NCBI RefSeq assembly: GCF_014779655.1
Contig: NZ_JACXYX010000007.1
Coordinates: 1-64,000 of the forward strand
DNA length: 64,000 nucleotides
Reading direction: 5' to 3'
Source: Nocardioides ganghwensis
Lineage (GTDB): Bacteria; Actinomycetota; Actinomycetes; Propionibacteriales; Nocardioidaceae
Of the stretch, positions 1 to 8,616 are shown one piece after another. The position numbers were made by a program, and so were the translations under genes. The first letter of the stretch is position 1. Every line of letters starts with the position of its first letter. The notes under the pieces are model-generated. The model was given only the letters and a program-made list of their open reading frames with translations, was not told where the DNA came from and searched no databases.

Positions 1-51
1 CACAGCCAGCACGGCCCGATACCGCTGCTCGGTCACGCTCAACTCCCTCAT
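1..51 (-). CDS. IS481-family transposase, N-terminal fragment (runs off window start)
   Basis: Only the first 17 codons lie in the window; they read MRELSVTEQRYRAVLAV from an ATG at 49-51. This is the characteristic opening of IS481-type DDE transposases, which continue with a helix-turn-helix and an rve integrase core. Whether the gene is intact cannot be seen here. The DNA just upstream carries four related 18-bp repeats (61-148), as expected for transposase-binding sites at an element end. The family call rests on this short stretch only. Confidence 0.6.
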   Translation of the reverse strand, partial: MRELSVTEQRYRAVLAV

Positions 52-60
52 CTGGGGAGT

Positions 61-148
61 GTCACCAATCAACCGGAGTAGCTGTCACCCATCACCCGAA
101 GATGTGTGACGCATCAACCGAAGGCCGAACGTCACCCATCAGGCGAAG
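61..148. repeat. Four imperfect 18-bp direct repeats at the presumed IS end
   Basis: Copies start at 61, 84, 106 and 131 (spacing 23, 22 and 25 bp) and follow the pattern GTCACCCATCAACCGAAG. They lie directly upstream of the transposase start and end 16 bp before the 3' end of tRNA-Met. A spacing of about two helical turns would put bound protein on one face of the DNA. The best reading is a set of subterminal transposase-binding sites of the IS; an operator array is the alternative. The exact end of the element cannot be fixed from one side. Confidence 0.55.
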
Positions 149-164
149 CAATACAAGGTTCTCG

Positions 165-238
165 TAGGGCGGGTGGGGCTCGAACCCACGACCCAAGGAT
201 TATGAGTCCTCTGCTCTGACCGACTGAGCTACCGCCCC
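165..238 (-). tRNA. tRNA-Met (anticodon CAT)
   Basis: The minus strand folds as a complete cloverleaf of 74 nt. The acceptor stem is GGGGCGG with CCGCCCT, the D stem is GCTC/GAGC, the anticodon stem is GAGGA/TCCTT around the loop CTCATAA, and the T arm is GTGGG-TTCGAGC-CCCAC, followed by discriminator A. The anticodon is CAT. There is a pairing at position 1-72 (G-T), unlike initiator tRNA, so this is most likely elongator Met; a tRNA-Ile2 with a modified CAT is less likely. An IS-like end abuts its 3' side. Confidence 0.93.
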
Positions 239-251
239 TCGAGGCGAGACC

Positions 252-335
252 CTAGGCGATGGCCACGTCCATCTCGTACATGCGCTCCACCACCCGGAAG
301 CCCAGGGTCGTGTTGGTGCGGTTCAGGTCTAGGTC
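252..335 (-). pseudogene. GNAT acetyltransferase C-terminal remnant
   Basis: On the minus strand a short frame ends at TAG (252-254) and reads NRTNTTLGFRVVERMYEM shortly before the stop. This resembles the last strand and helix of GNAT acetyltransferases of the type N-ALGFRVVERLYE. No plausible start or acetyl-CoA-binding region lies upstream, and the frame soon runs into the start region of the DUF1800 gene. It looks like the leftover 3' end of a gene cut by rearrangement next to the tRNA and IS. The upstream boundary is a guess. Confidence 0.4.
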
Positions 336-451
336 ACCGGTCGGGACGGCTCGCTGCGGCAGCACGTGAAATCGTCGTTCGGCTTCTCGCCCGGGGTGCG
401 GCGTGGGACAGTGTGGCGTCTCGGAATCGGCTCGGGTGCGGGAGGACCTCG

Positions 452-1900
452 GTGGCCAAGGATCGTTCTGCCCTGCTGTCCCCCTCGCAGCGGCACCTCG
501 TCACACGCTTCGGCTACGGCGTCGACGCGACGCTCGCGCGCGACGTACGCCGGGCCGGTGGCGCGTCGGCGTGGTTCGAGGCGCAGCTCACCCGGCCCCG
601 GTCGTTCCCGGACGCGCCCGCCGAGGCCGTGCGCCGGTGGTGGCCCGACCTTGACCGGAAGCCGTCCGACCTGTGGCAACGGCAGGTGCAGGAGGTCCGT
701 GGCGGCTGGCAGGTGATGGAGGACTACGGCCGGTGGCTGCTGGTGCGCCGCATCCGGACGCGGCGGCCCGTGCTCGAGAAGATGACCGAGTTCTGGGAGG
801 CCATGCTCCACGTGCCGGTCAGCGGTGACGCGCACTTCACGTGGCGGGCGGACTACGGGGACACGATCCGGCGCCACGCGCTCGGTCGCTTCGACCAGCT
901 GCTGCTGGAGACGGCCACCCACCCGGCGATGCTGATCTTCCTGTCCGCGGCCACGTCGACGAAGCGCGCACCCAACGAGAACCTCGGCCGCGAGCTGCTC
1001 GAGCTGCACACCCTGGGCGCCGGCAACTACAGCGAGGACGACGTGAAGGCGTCCGCGCGGATCCTCACCGGCTGGCACGTGGACCTCTGGAAGACGTGGG
1101 CGCGCTCCTACGTCGAGGAGGACCACTGGACCGGGAAGGTCGAGGTCCGCGGCTTCACGCACACCAACCGCAAGGCCGACGGTCGCGCGGTCACCCGGGA
1201 GTACCTCCGCTACCTCACGCACCACCCCGACACCGCGCACCACGTGTGCGAGCGGCTGGCGACGAAGTTCGTGCGCGACGACCCGCCGCGTGCGCTGGTG
1301 AAGCGGCTCGCGAAGGTCTACCTCGCGAACGACACCGCGATCGTCCCGGTGCTGCGGGCGCTGGTCGACAGCAAGGAGTTCCGGGCCTCCGCCGGGAAGA
1401 AGCTGCGCGACCCGAGCGAGGACGTGGTCGCGACCTACCGCGCGCTCGGCGTGGGGGTCGGCCGACCCACCCGCAACGACTCCGGCGCCAACGCGATGCT
1501 CTGGCAGGCCTCGGGCCTCGGGCTCTCCCCGCACGCGTGGCCACGACCCGACGGCAGCCCGGTGACCGACGACGTCTGGGCCTCCCCCGCCCGCGCCCTC
1601 GGCTCGATGAGCATGCACTGGTCGATGGCGGGCGGGTGGTGGCCGTCGCACGGCCTGCGCTACCGCGAGCCGAAGGCGTGGGTGCCGGCGAAGAAGCCGA
1701 TCCGGTTCAAGGACCTGGTCGACGAGGTCAGCCGCGACCTGCTGCACCGACCGGCCTCGAAGCGGCTGGTCGAGACCGCGTGCCTGGCCACCGGCTGCAA
1801 GGCCAGGGAGAAGATCGACCGCGAGCACGGGCTCTACCAGTGGGGCTTCCCGCGACTCCTGGCTGCCGTCCTCGACTCCCCCGACCACCTGGCGTGCTGA
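452..1900 (+). CDS. DUF1800 family protein
   Basis: A 482-residue protein with the DUF1800 signature NENLGRELLELHTLG at about residues 175-189, followed by the TGW motif near 207. Family members are exported or cell-surface proteins of unknown activity that are nearly always encoded beside a DUF1501 protein, as here: the next gene starts one base after this stop. The GTG at 452 was chosen because GGAGG lies at 441-445. An in-frame GTG at 413 would add 13 residues but has no ribosome binding site. No clear signal peptide is visible, so export may depend on the Tat-bearing partner (inference). Confidence 0.88.
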   Translation: MAKDRSALLSPSQRHLVTRFGYGVDATLARDVRRAGGASAWFEAQLTRPRSFPDAPAEAVRRWWPDLDRKPSDLWQRQVQEVRGGWQVMEDYGRWLLVRRIRTRRPVLEKMTEFWEAMLHVPVSGDAHFTWRADYGDTIRRHALGRFDQLLLETATHPAMLIFLSAATSTKRAPNENLGRELLELHTLGAGNYSEDDVKASARILTGWHVDLWKTWARSYVEEDHWTGKVEVRGFTHTNRKADGRAVTREYLRYLTHHPDTAHHVCERLATKFVRDDPPRALVKRLAKVYLANDTAIVPVLRALVDSKEFRASAGKKLRDPSEDVVATYRALGVGVGRPTRNDSGANAMLWQASGLGLSPHAWPRPDGSPVTDDVWASPARALGSMSMHWSMAGGWWPSHGLRYREPKAWVPAKKPIRFKDLVDEVSRDLLHRPASKRLVETACLATGCKAREKIDREHGLYQWGFPRLLAAVLDSPDHLAC

Positions 1901-1901
1901 C

Positions 1902-3200
1902 ATGACGACTCCTGAGACCACCGCCCCCGGCCGCGCTGCCCGCTCCTGCGGTTGCCCGGACTACGACGAGGCGCGCCTGGCGCTGAGCCGGCGCCAGCTC
2001 GTGGGTACCGCCCTGGCCGGCGGCGCCGTCGCCCTCGGTCCCTCCCTGGCCGGCGCGGGCCCCCGGGCGTACGCCGTCACCGGCCGCACCGCGAAGGCGC
2101 TCGCCTCGTCCGGCGGCTCCGTGCTGGTGCTGCTGTCCCTGCGCGGCGCAGCCGACGGCCTCTCCCTGGTCGTGCCCCACGCGGACCCCGCCTACTACGC
2201 GGCCCGGCCCCGGATCGCCGTCCCGGCGGCGTCCCTGCTCGCCGCGGACGCGATGTTCGGCCTGCACCCGGCCCTCGCACCGCTGCTGCCGATGTGGAAC
2301 GCCGGCACCCTCGCCGCGGTCCACGCCACCGGGATGCCCACCCCCAACCGCTCGCACTTCGCGGCGATGGAGGCCATCGAGGACGCCGCGCCCGGCTCGA
2401 CCGAGCGCAACGGCTGGCTCAACCGGCTGCTCGGAGAGCTGCCCGGCACCTCTCCGCTGCAGGGGACCGCGATGGGCAACCAGGTCCCGACCTCGCTCTT
2501 CGGCACCAACCCCGCCTTCGTCGTCAACCGCGTCGACAACGCCAAGGTCTCCGGCACGGAGGAGGACGGGCGGCGGCTCGCCTCCCTCAAGCACGCCTGG
2601 ACCGGCAGCAGCCCGATGAGCCGTGCGGTGCGCGACGCCATCTCGGGCGCGGAGACCTTCGGCCTCGCGCGCGACACGTCGGCTGGCATCCCCACGCCGG
2701 CGTACCCCGGCACGAGCCTGGGCAAGGCGCTCTCCGACGTCTCGCGCATCGTCCGCTCGGGCGTCGGCGCCGAGGTCATCACCGTCGACCAGGGCGACTG
2801 GGACATGCACACCGACGCGGGCACGCTCGAGTGGGGAGAGATGAAGCGCAACGCCGGCGACCTGGCCTCCTCGATCGCCGCCTTCTTCACCGATCTCGGC
2901 CCCGCCGCCGACCGGGTCACCCTGGTCACGCTCAGCGAGTTCGGCCGGAGGGTCAAGGAGAACGACGACTACGGCACCGACCACGGCTTCGGCAACGTCA
3001 TGTTCGTCGCCGGCGCCGGGGTCAGGGGCGGTCGCTACCACGGCTCGTGGCCCGGCCTGCAGGACACCCTCGACGGCGACCTGCTCGTCACGACCGACTA
3101 CCGCAGCGTGCTGACCGAGGTCGTCACGAAGCGGTTCGGCGTGTCGGTCGCCCAGGTGTTCCCGGGGTTCGCCCCGCAGGCCGTGGGCGTGATGGCCTGA
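1902..3200 (+). CDS. DUF1501 family Tat-exported protein
   Basis: A 432-residue protein. A twin-arginine signal (SRRQLVG at about 29-35, then a hydrophobic stretch to about residue 55 ending in AYA) predicts folded export. The body matches DUF1501, a member of the alkaline phosphatase/sulfatase superfamily, with conserved patches such as DQGDWDMHTD (near 298) and TLSEFGRR (near 346). It is translationally linked to the DUF1800 gene, one base upstream. DUF1800/DUF1501 pairs recur in many phyla; their substrate is not known. Confidence 0.9.
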   Translation: MTTPETTAPGRAARSCGCPDYDEARLALSRRQLVGTALAGGAVALGPSLAGAGPRAYAVTGRTAKALASSGGSVLVLLSLRGAADGLSLVVPHADPAYYAARPRIAVPAASLLAADAMFGLHPALAPLLPMWNAGTLAAVHATGMPTPNRSHFAAMEAIEDAAPGSTERNGWLNRLLGELPGTSPLQGTAMGNQVPTSLFGTNPAFVVNRVDNAKVSGTEEDGRRLASLKHAWTGSSPMSRAVRDAISGAETFGLARDTSAGIPTPAYPGTSLGKALSDVSRIVRSGVGAEVITVDQGDWDMHTDAGTLEWGEMKRNAGDLASSIAAFFTDLGPAADRVTLVTLSEFGRRVKENDDYGTDHGFGNVMFVAGAGVRGGRYHGSWPGLQDTLDGDLLVTTDYRSVLTEVVTKRFGVSVAQVFPGFAPQAVGVMA

Positions 3201-3240
3201 GGGGCAGACACGCCGCTCGCTGCGGTGCCATGCTCGGGCC

Positions 3241-3993
3241 ATGAGCGACGAGCGCCCCACTCCCCCGTCCTACGAAGCGCTCCCGGAGGACTGGGAGAGC
3301 GCCCTCTTCGTGGTCGCCCACCCCGACGACATCGAGTACGGCGCCGCCGCTGCGGTGGCACGCTGGACCGGCCAGGGCAAGCGGGTCGTCTACTGCATGG
3401 TCACCAGCGGCGAGGCCGGGATCGACGGGATCCACCCCGACGAGTGCGGTCCGCTGCGCGAGGCCGAGGAGATCGCGTCCGCGGCGGTCGTCGGCGTCGA
3501 CGAGGTGGTCTTCCTGCGCCTTCCCGACGGGATCCTCGAGTACGGCGTGGAGCTGCGGCGCTCGATCGCGCGGGTCGTGCGCGAGCAGCGCCCGGACGTC
3601 GCGATGACCATCAACTTCCGCGAGACCTTCGGCGGGACGAACCTCAACCAGGCCGACCACATCGCCGTCGGCAAGGCGCTCCTCGACGCCGTGCGCGACG
3701 CCGGCAACCGGTGGGTCTTCCCGGAGCAGCTGGTCGACGGCCTCGAGCCGTGGGGCGGCGTACGGGCCGTGTGGGCGGGCGGGTCGCCGCAGGCGACGCA
3801 CGCGGTCGACGTCACCGACACCTTCGGGGCCGGTGTCGCCTCGCTCGAGGAGCACAGGGCCTACATCGACGGCCTCGGCTGGGAGGGATGGGACCCCGAG
3901 GAGTTCCTCGACGGCATCCTCCGCGGCGGTGGCCAGGGCCTCGGTGTCACGCATGCAGCCACGTTCGAGGTCTTCCCGCTCGGGTGGGGCTGA
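3241..3993 (+). CDS. PIG-L (LmbE-like) family N-deacetylase
   Basis: A 250-residue cytosolic protein with the family's metal-binding AHPDD motif at residues 26-30 and a third ligand in NQADHIAVG (His140). PIG-L proteins remove the N-acetyl group from GlcNAc conjugates, for example MshB and Mca in mycothiol metabolism. The length and lack of longer inserts fit the general deacetylase group rather than MshB itself, so the substrate is open. A CATGCT box lies 6 nt before the ATG, suggesting a leaderless transcript separate from the DUF1501 gene upstream. Confidence 0.88.
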   Translation: MSDERPTPPSYEALPEDWESALFVVAHPDDIEYGAAAAVARWTGQGKRVVYCMVTSGEAGIDGIHPDECGPLREAEEIASAAVVGVDEVVFLRLPDGILEYGVELRRSIARVVREQRPDVAMTINFRETFGGTNLNQADHIAVGKALLDAVRDAGNRWVFPEQLVDGLEPWGGVRAVWAGGSPQATHAVDVTDTFGAGVASLEEHRAYIDGLGWEGWDPEEFLDGILRGGGQGLGVTHAATFEVFPLGWG

Positions 3994-3997
3994 GCGG

Positions 3998-4831
3998 CTA
4001 GCGACCGAACCGGCGACGGGGCCTCCTCGGCTCGCGCTGGCCGGCACCCGCGAAGCGGGCACCCACCAGCGGGGGTGACGCGTGCCGGGCCGGCTCGACC
4101 ACCTCCTCCACGCCGTGCTGGACGCCCTCGTCGACGGGGTCGTGGTCCGCGGCTTCGGGGTCGAACTCGGTCGGGACCGCCGAGAGGTCGTGGTCGGCGA
4201 GGATCGCGCGGACCTCGTCGATCACCGCCAGGAGCTCGTCGTCGCTGGTCACGCCCGCGTAGGTGACGAGCGCGTGGCGCCCCAGCGAGGCCCCGACGAC
4301 CGCCCCCTGCTCGAAGTGCAACCGCATGAACCCGGTGGCGTGCTGGTCCTCGAGGGAGCGCAGGATCGCGAGCATCCGGTTGCCGACCTCGGCGAGGTGG
4401 TGCAGGTCGCAGCGATCCCCCGCGGCGGCGATCACCCGGGACCCTGCCGTGACGACCGAGCTCCAGCGGACCCCGTCGACCGACATGGTGCGGTCGACGC
4501 AGTGCGCGACCGCAGACGGGGTGTCCACGGCGCCGACGACCATGAAGGTCGGCACGACGCGCGGCTCGAGCCGGCGCAGCGACGCCCGGTAGGTGCCCTC
4601 GCCCGCGGGGGTCCAGGTCACCCCCACCGAGAGCCGGTGCCCGCCGTAGGCCTCCAGGACGCGCAGGTCGCCGCCGTCGACGAGCTCGCCCATGCGACGG
4701 GCCAGGCGACCGGTGTAGGGAAGGGCCGCCGCGAGTGCGCCCGACGCCCCGTCGTCACCCACCACCGTGCCGTCCGGGCGTACGACGAAGTCGACACCCA
4801 CGCCGCCGGCGTCCGGCTGCTCCACGCTCAT
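3998..4831 (-). CDS. Hypothetical protein, possible two-domain roadblock-like fold
   Basis: A 277-residue protein that I do not recognise as a named family. It seems to be two similar halves of about 100 residues joined by a loop. Each has a strand pair, a long helix (ALPYTGRLARRMGELV and LHHLAEVGNRMLAILRSL) and a closing beta sheet, reminiscent of Roadblock/LC7 small-GTPase partners. The last 60 residues are charged and probably disordered. The ATG at 4829-4831 was chosen because longer frames overlap the next gene and a CAGGCT box lies 6 nt before it. The fold is inference. Confidence 0.65.
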   Translation of the reverse strand: MSVEQPDAGGVGVDFVVRPDGTVVGDDGASGALAAALPYTGRLARRMGELVDGGDLRVLEAYGGHRLSVGVTWTPAGEGTYRASLRRLEPRVVPTFMVVGAVDTPSAVAHCVDRTMSVDGVRWSSVVTAGSRVIAAAGDRCDLHHLAEVGNRMLAILRSLEDQHATGFMRLHFEQGAVVGASLGRHALVTYAGVTSDDELLAVIDEVRAILADHDLSAVPTEFDPEAADHDPVDEGVQHGVEEVVEPARHASPPLVGARFAGAGQREPRRPRRRFGR

Positions 4832-4934
4832 GGGCCCAGCCTGTCGCAGCGTCGGGACGCTTCCGGTCGGCGTAACGCACAGTTCACACGCCGGCGCGAA
4901 AGCGTTACGCCCCGGCAATCCGGGCCGCCGACGC

Positions 4935-5651
4935 CTACCCTGGCTGTGCTGCGGGAGGCTGGTCGGCCGCACCCGGCAGGGTGCCGGTGTCCACGACGTG
5001 CTGCGCGACGGCGAACAGCTTGATGTTCTGCTGGGACGAGAGCCGCTTGAGCACGGCGAACGCCTGCTCGGAGGTCAGGGCGAACCGCTCGCGCAGGATC
5101 CCGGTCGCCTCCCCGATCAGCTGGCGGCTGCCCAGGGCGGTGTGCATCTGGTCCTGCGCGACAGCCGCGCTCAGGGCCACCGCCGCATGTGCGGCCACCA
5201 CGAGGCCGTCGAGCTGGTCCGCGTGGTCGAAGGCGCCGGGCTCGTAGGCGTAGAGGTTCAGCATCCCGAGGCTCTCGGCGTCGACGAACAGGCGGAAGCC
5301 GAGGTAGGCCCGGACCCCGGTCTTCTCGGCCACCTCCGTCCCCCAGCGCGGCCACGGCGCGTCCCGGCTGAGGTCGGCGACCGAGATGACGTCGACCGTC
5401 CGGTGACCGCTCATGGCCGGGCCCTCGTCCAGGGCGTGCTGCAGGTCGTCCATGGTCTGGAGCGAGTCGTGGGTGTGGGCACAGGTGTCGTCGCGACCCG
5501 GGCGCAGCACGCAGACCCCGGCGACGTCGCAGGGACCGATCAGCTCGACGGCCATCGTCGCGACGCGCTCGAGCGCGTCGGCCGGGTGTCGCGTCTCGGA
5601 CATCCCACGCGCGGCATCGGCCAACCGGCGCCCGAACTCGTGACGATCCAT
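4935..5651 (-). CDS. GAF-ANTAR domain regulator
   Basis: A 238-residue protein with an N-terminal GAF sensor (about 25-165) and a C-terminal ANTAR domain (about 168-222, with the conserved IGEATGILRERF and AFAVLKRLS helices). ANTAR proteins bind paired RNA hairpins and prevent transcription termination; GAF domains sense small ligands or redox state. The start follows a strong GGGAGGGAAGG on the minus strand, 7 nt before the ATG. No partner kinase is adjacent. GAF-ANTAR proteins are abundant in actinobacteria and usually control targets elsewhere in the genome. Confidence 0.9.
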   Translation of the reverse strand: MDRHEFGRRLADAARGMSETRHPADALERVATMAVELIGPCDVAGVCVLRPGRDDTCAHTHDSLQTMDDLQHALDEGPAMSGHRTVDVISVADLSRDAPWPRWGTEVAEKTGVRAYLGFRLFVDAESLGMLNLYAYEPGAFDHADQLDGLVVAAHAAVALSAAVAQDQMHTALGSRQLIGEATGILRERFALTSEQAFAVLKRLSSQQNIKLFAVAQHVVDTGTLPGAADQPPAAQPG

Positions 5652-5885
5652 CCTGCAGCCTTCCCTCCCAATGGGCGACGCACGCATCGTATAGAGGCGG
5701 GCCGCACACGGGAGGAGGCGGACGTGCAGACGGCCCGGGTGGCCGCTTCTTGACCACCCGGGCCTGAGCCCCTGTGAAGTCGCGACGTCGCAGGGACCTG
5801 AGGGCGCAGTACCCGGATGACGCACGCCGATCCGCTGATTCCCGCACGAAGTCGCCTGTGGGGGTGCACCGACCCGGAAATGACG

Positions 5886-5920
5886 ACCGCCTCCGACCTG
5901 ACGTGCAGGTCGGAGGCGGT
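5886..5920 (-). terminator. Hairpin terminator downstream of tRNA-Asn
   Basis: A perfect 15-bp inverted repeat (5886-5900 with 5906-5920) closes a 5-nt loop, nine bases beyond the 3' end of tRNA-Asn. On the minus strand the stem is followed by a weak T-containing stretch, so it fits a GC-rich actinobacterial terminator with a poor U tract. The surrounding 5652-5928 interval shows no other gene. Confidence 0.75.
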
Positions 5921-5928
5921 GTACGTGG

Positions 5929-6001
5929 CTCCCCCGGTTGGACTCGAACCAACAACCCTCCGGTTAACAGCCGAATGCTCTGCCAGTTGAGCTACAGGGG
6001 A
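5929..6001 (-). tRNA. tRNA-Asn (anticodon GTT)
   Basis: The minus strand folds as a full cloverleaf of 73 nt. The acceptor stem is TCCCCTG with CGGGGGA, the D stem is GCTC/GAGC, the anticodon loop is CTGTTAA, and the T arm is GTTGG-TTCGAGT-CCAAC. The discriminator is G, as usual for Asn. No CCA is encoded. A long hairpin follows nine bases downstream. Confidence 0.96.
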
Positions 6002-6053
6002 TCGCTTGTGCAGCGAGGCGAAACCTTAGCAAGCCTCGTCACCGCGGGGGAAA

Positions 6054-6566
6054 TCAGGGCAGACCCACGTCGCGCTGAGCCAGCTCCAGGGCGTCCCGGG
6101 CTGCCGCGCGCACGGCCGGGTCGTCGGGATCGACGCCCTCGTCGTACTCGTAGACCCAGTGGACGGCACCCGAGCCGGAGGGGGCGCGGCGCGCGATCAC
6201 GCGCAGGCCGCGACGGTGCGCAACGGCGACGTGGCGCTGGAGGACGATGCTGGCGGTCACCCGCTCGTGGACCAGCTCGAGCAGGCGGCCGGGGTCGGTG
6301 AGGGTCGCCGTGTGCACGGGACGCTGCTCCCCCCACGAGCCGACCTCGGAGAGCTGGAACGCGTCGGTGTCGCGGTCCCAGCCGGCCGCCTCCACCTGCT
6401 CCCACGGGACGCGCCGGGTCTCGCCGTCGCGCTCGAGGTAGAACGCGTCGCGGGTCCCGGCGAGCACGGCGCCGTCGGCCGCGACGGTCGCTGCGAGGAC
6501 CTTCTCGCGAGGGCCGACCGCGATCTGCGGGACCGGGTGGCGCCTCCGCCAGCTGATCGGGACCAT
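6054..6566 (-). CDS. Hypothetical protein encoded directly after dnaG
   Basis: A 170-residue protein of unknown function. The first two-thirds alternate short beta strands (IAVGPREKVLAATVAADG, AVLAGTRDAFYLERD) in a way that recalls a PH-like or beta-propeller-blade fold; the rest is helical. There is no signal peptide or membrane segment. Its ATG shares one base with the dnaG stop (TGATG), so the two are translationally coupled. The same small gene commonly follows dnaG in this group of actinobacteria, but no role can be read from the sequence. Confidence 0.75.
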   Translation of the reverse strand: MVPISWRRRHPVPQIAVGPREKVLAATVAADGAVLAGTRDAFYLERDGETRRVPWEQVEAAGWDRDTDAFQLSEVGSWGEQRPVHTATLTDPGRLLELVHERVTASIVLQRHVAVAHRRGLRVIARRAPSGSGAVHWVYEYDEGVDPDDPAVRAAARDALELAQRDVGLP

Positions 6567-8467
6567 CAGGAGTGTCCTCCGGGCTGGGCGACTGCGCCCT
6601 CGCGCAGCTTGCGGCGGTGCTGCTCGAGCATGACGAGCTCGCCGAACATGCGGTTGTAGTCGAGCGCCTGCTCGACCGGGTTGGTGCGCTGCAGGCGTGC
6701 CTTGACGTCGGCGATGCGGCGGGACGTGGTGAGCTCCTGGAGCCGGTAGACGTAGGCCACGGCGAAGGTCGGGTTGGGGTCGGAGGTGCCGCGGACCGGC
6801 TCGACGCCGAGCTCGGTGACGGCAGCGACCACGGCCGGGTCGGTGGCCGCACCGCGGACCCGGCTGGCCCAGCCGGGGTCCTCGGCGCCGGCAGCGGGCC
6901 CGCCCGCGGCCGTCACGGCCTCCCACACCCCCTGGAACGTGGGGTGGGTGAAGTCGGCGGCGGTCACGTGCGCGGTCGTACGACCCACGCCGGTCGGGTG
7001 CTGGATGACGAGCTTGAGCAGCTCGCGCTCGATCTGGAAGCGCGGGTCGGACAGGCTCGGCAGGGCCGGCCGCGTCGGCTGCGGAGGTGGGGGGGTCTCG
7101 GCGGCGCGGGCCGGTCGGCGCTCGTCGGACCGGGCCGGGCGGTTGGCGGCCCGTCGCACCTCTTCGCGGACCTGGTCGAGGTCGACTCCCACCATGTGCG
7201 CGAGCTCGCGGGAGAACGTCTCGACCTTGGTCCTGTCACGGATGCTCGCCACCAGCCCGGCGGCGTCGCGCAGGGCGTCGACGCGACCGTCTGCGCGGTC
7301 GAGGTCGTAGCGGGTGAGGATGTTGTCGAGGGCGAAGCGGTAGAGGGGCTGGCGGCTCGCGACGAGCTCGCGGACCGCCTCGTCGCCCTCCGCCAGCCGC
7401 AGGTCACAGGGGTCCATGCCCTCGGGAGCGACCGCGACGTAGGTCTGGGAGGCGAACACCTGGTCGCTCTCGAGGACCTTCATCGCGGCCTTCTGGCCGG
7501 CGGAGTCGCCGTCGAAGGTGAAGATCACCTCGCCACTGGTGGTGTCGTGGTCGCCCAGGAAGCGGCGCAGGACGCGTGCGTGGTCGGTGCCGAAGGCCGT
7601 GCCGCAGGACGCGACCGCGGTCTTCACTCCGGCGAGGTGGCAGGCCATCACGTCGGTGTAGCCCTCGACGACGACGGCCTGCTGGGCGTCCTTCATCGCG
7701 GAGCGGGCGAGGTCGATGCCGTAGAGCACCTGGCTCTTCTTGTAGATCGCGGTCTCGGAGGTGTTGAGGTACTTGGCCTCGATGCGGTCGTCGTCGAAGA
7801 TCCGACGGGCACCGAACCCGATCGTGTCGCCGTTGGCCTCGCGGATCGGCCACACCAGCCGGCCGCGGAAACGGTCGTAGTGGGAGCGACCGTGCGCGAC
7901 GAGCCCGGCCGCGACCGACTCCTCGTCGGTGAACCGGCGCCCGCGCAGGTGGCGGGTCAGCGCCTCGCCGTCGCGCGGGGCGAACCCCACGCCGAACATC
8001 GTGGCGGCGGCCTGGTCGAACCCGCGCTCGTGCAGGAACTGGCGCGCGACCACGGCGTCGCGGCCGGCCAGCTGCTCGGCGTAGAACTCCTGGGCGACCT
8101 TGTGGGCCTCGATGAGCCGGCCGCGGGCCGGGCCGCGGGGGCGTACGGGCTCGTCGTCGCCGTCCTCGCGCCGGAGCTGGACGCCGTACTTCTCCGCCAG
8201 CCGCTCGACCGCCTCGGTGAAGGTGAGGCCGTCGACCTTCATCAGGAACGAGATGACGTCCCCGCCCTCGCCGCAGCCGAAGCAGTGGAAGAACTGGCGA
8301 GCCGGGTTGACGTTGAACGACGGCGTCTTCTCGTCGTGGAACGGGCAGAGGCCCTTGAGCGACCCGCCGCCGGCGCGCTTGAGGGTGACGTAGCCGGACA
8401 CCACGTCGTCGATCCGCGCCTTCTCGCGCACCTCGGCGATGTCGTCGTCGCGAATCCGGCCTGCCAC
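6566..8467 (-). CDS. dnaG: DNA primase DnaG
   Basis: Makes the RNA primers for chromosome replication with the DnaB helicase. The 633-residue product has the N-terminal CHC2 zinc ribbon (Cys41, His44, Cys62, Cys65), the RNA polymerase core with a TOPRIM segment (VVVEGYTDVM near 262), a Pro-rich linker and a C-terminal DnaB-binding helical region. The GTG at 8467 gives the family's usual start (AGRIRDDDI). A TAGACT box 7 nt upstream suggests a leaderless mRNA. Longer frames upstream are out-of-family sequence. Confidence 0.97.
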   Translation of the reverse strand: MAGRIRDDDIAEVREKARIDDVVSGYVTLKRAGGGSLKGLCPFHDEKTPSFNVNPARQFFHCFGCGEGGDVISFLMKVDGLTFTEAVERLAEKYGVQLRREDGDDEPVRPRGPARGRLIEAHKVAQEFYAEQLAGRDAVVARQFLHERGFDQAAATMFGVGFAPRDGEALTRHLRGRRFTDEESVAAGLVAHGRSHYDRFRGRLVWPIREANGDTIGFGARRIFDDDRIEAKYLNTSETAIYKKSQVLYGIDLARSAMKDAQQAVVVEGYTDVMACHLAGVKTAVASCGTAFGTDHARVLRRFLGDHDTTSGEVIFTFDGDSAGQKAAMKVLESDQVFASQTYVAVAPEGMDPCDLRLAEGDEAVRELVASRQPLYRFALDNILTRYDLDRADGRVDALRDAAGLVASIRDRTKVETFSRELAHMVGVDLDQVREEVRRAANRPARSDERRPARAAETPPPPQPTRPALPSLSDPRFQIERELLKLVIQHPTGVGRTTAHVTAADFTHPTFQGVWEAVTAAGGPAAGAEDPGWASRVRGAATDPAVVAAVTELGVEPVRGTSDPNPTFAVAYVYRLQELTTSRRIADVKARLQRTNPVEQALDYNRMFGELVMLEQHRRKLREGAVAQPGGHS

Positions 8468-8616
8468 GCCGGGGAGTCTACGGGCGCGCTCCCACGAGCG
8501 GCCGGGAGTCTCCACATCCCCGGCCATCGCCTCGCGGTCACCGCCGCTGGGAGGGCGGCCACCCCTTGGGGCGTACGCCGCTGGTGCCCGTCCGGCACGT
8601 CTGCGAAGGTCGAGGA

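Noticed and set aside
329..1921. Long open frame on the minus strand opposite the DUF1800 gene
   Set aside because: Arg/Pro/Gly-rich with no recognisable domain, typical of antisense reading frames in GC-rich DNA; the plus strand has a clear DUF1800 protein.
5652..5885. Additional gene between the GAF-ANTAR gene and tRNA-Asn
   Set aside because: No frame with plausible codon bias or domain; reading frames are short antisense or upstream extensions.
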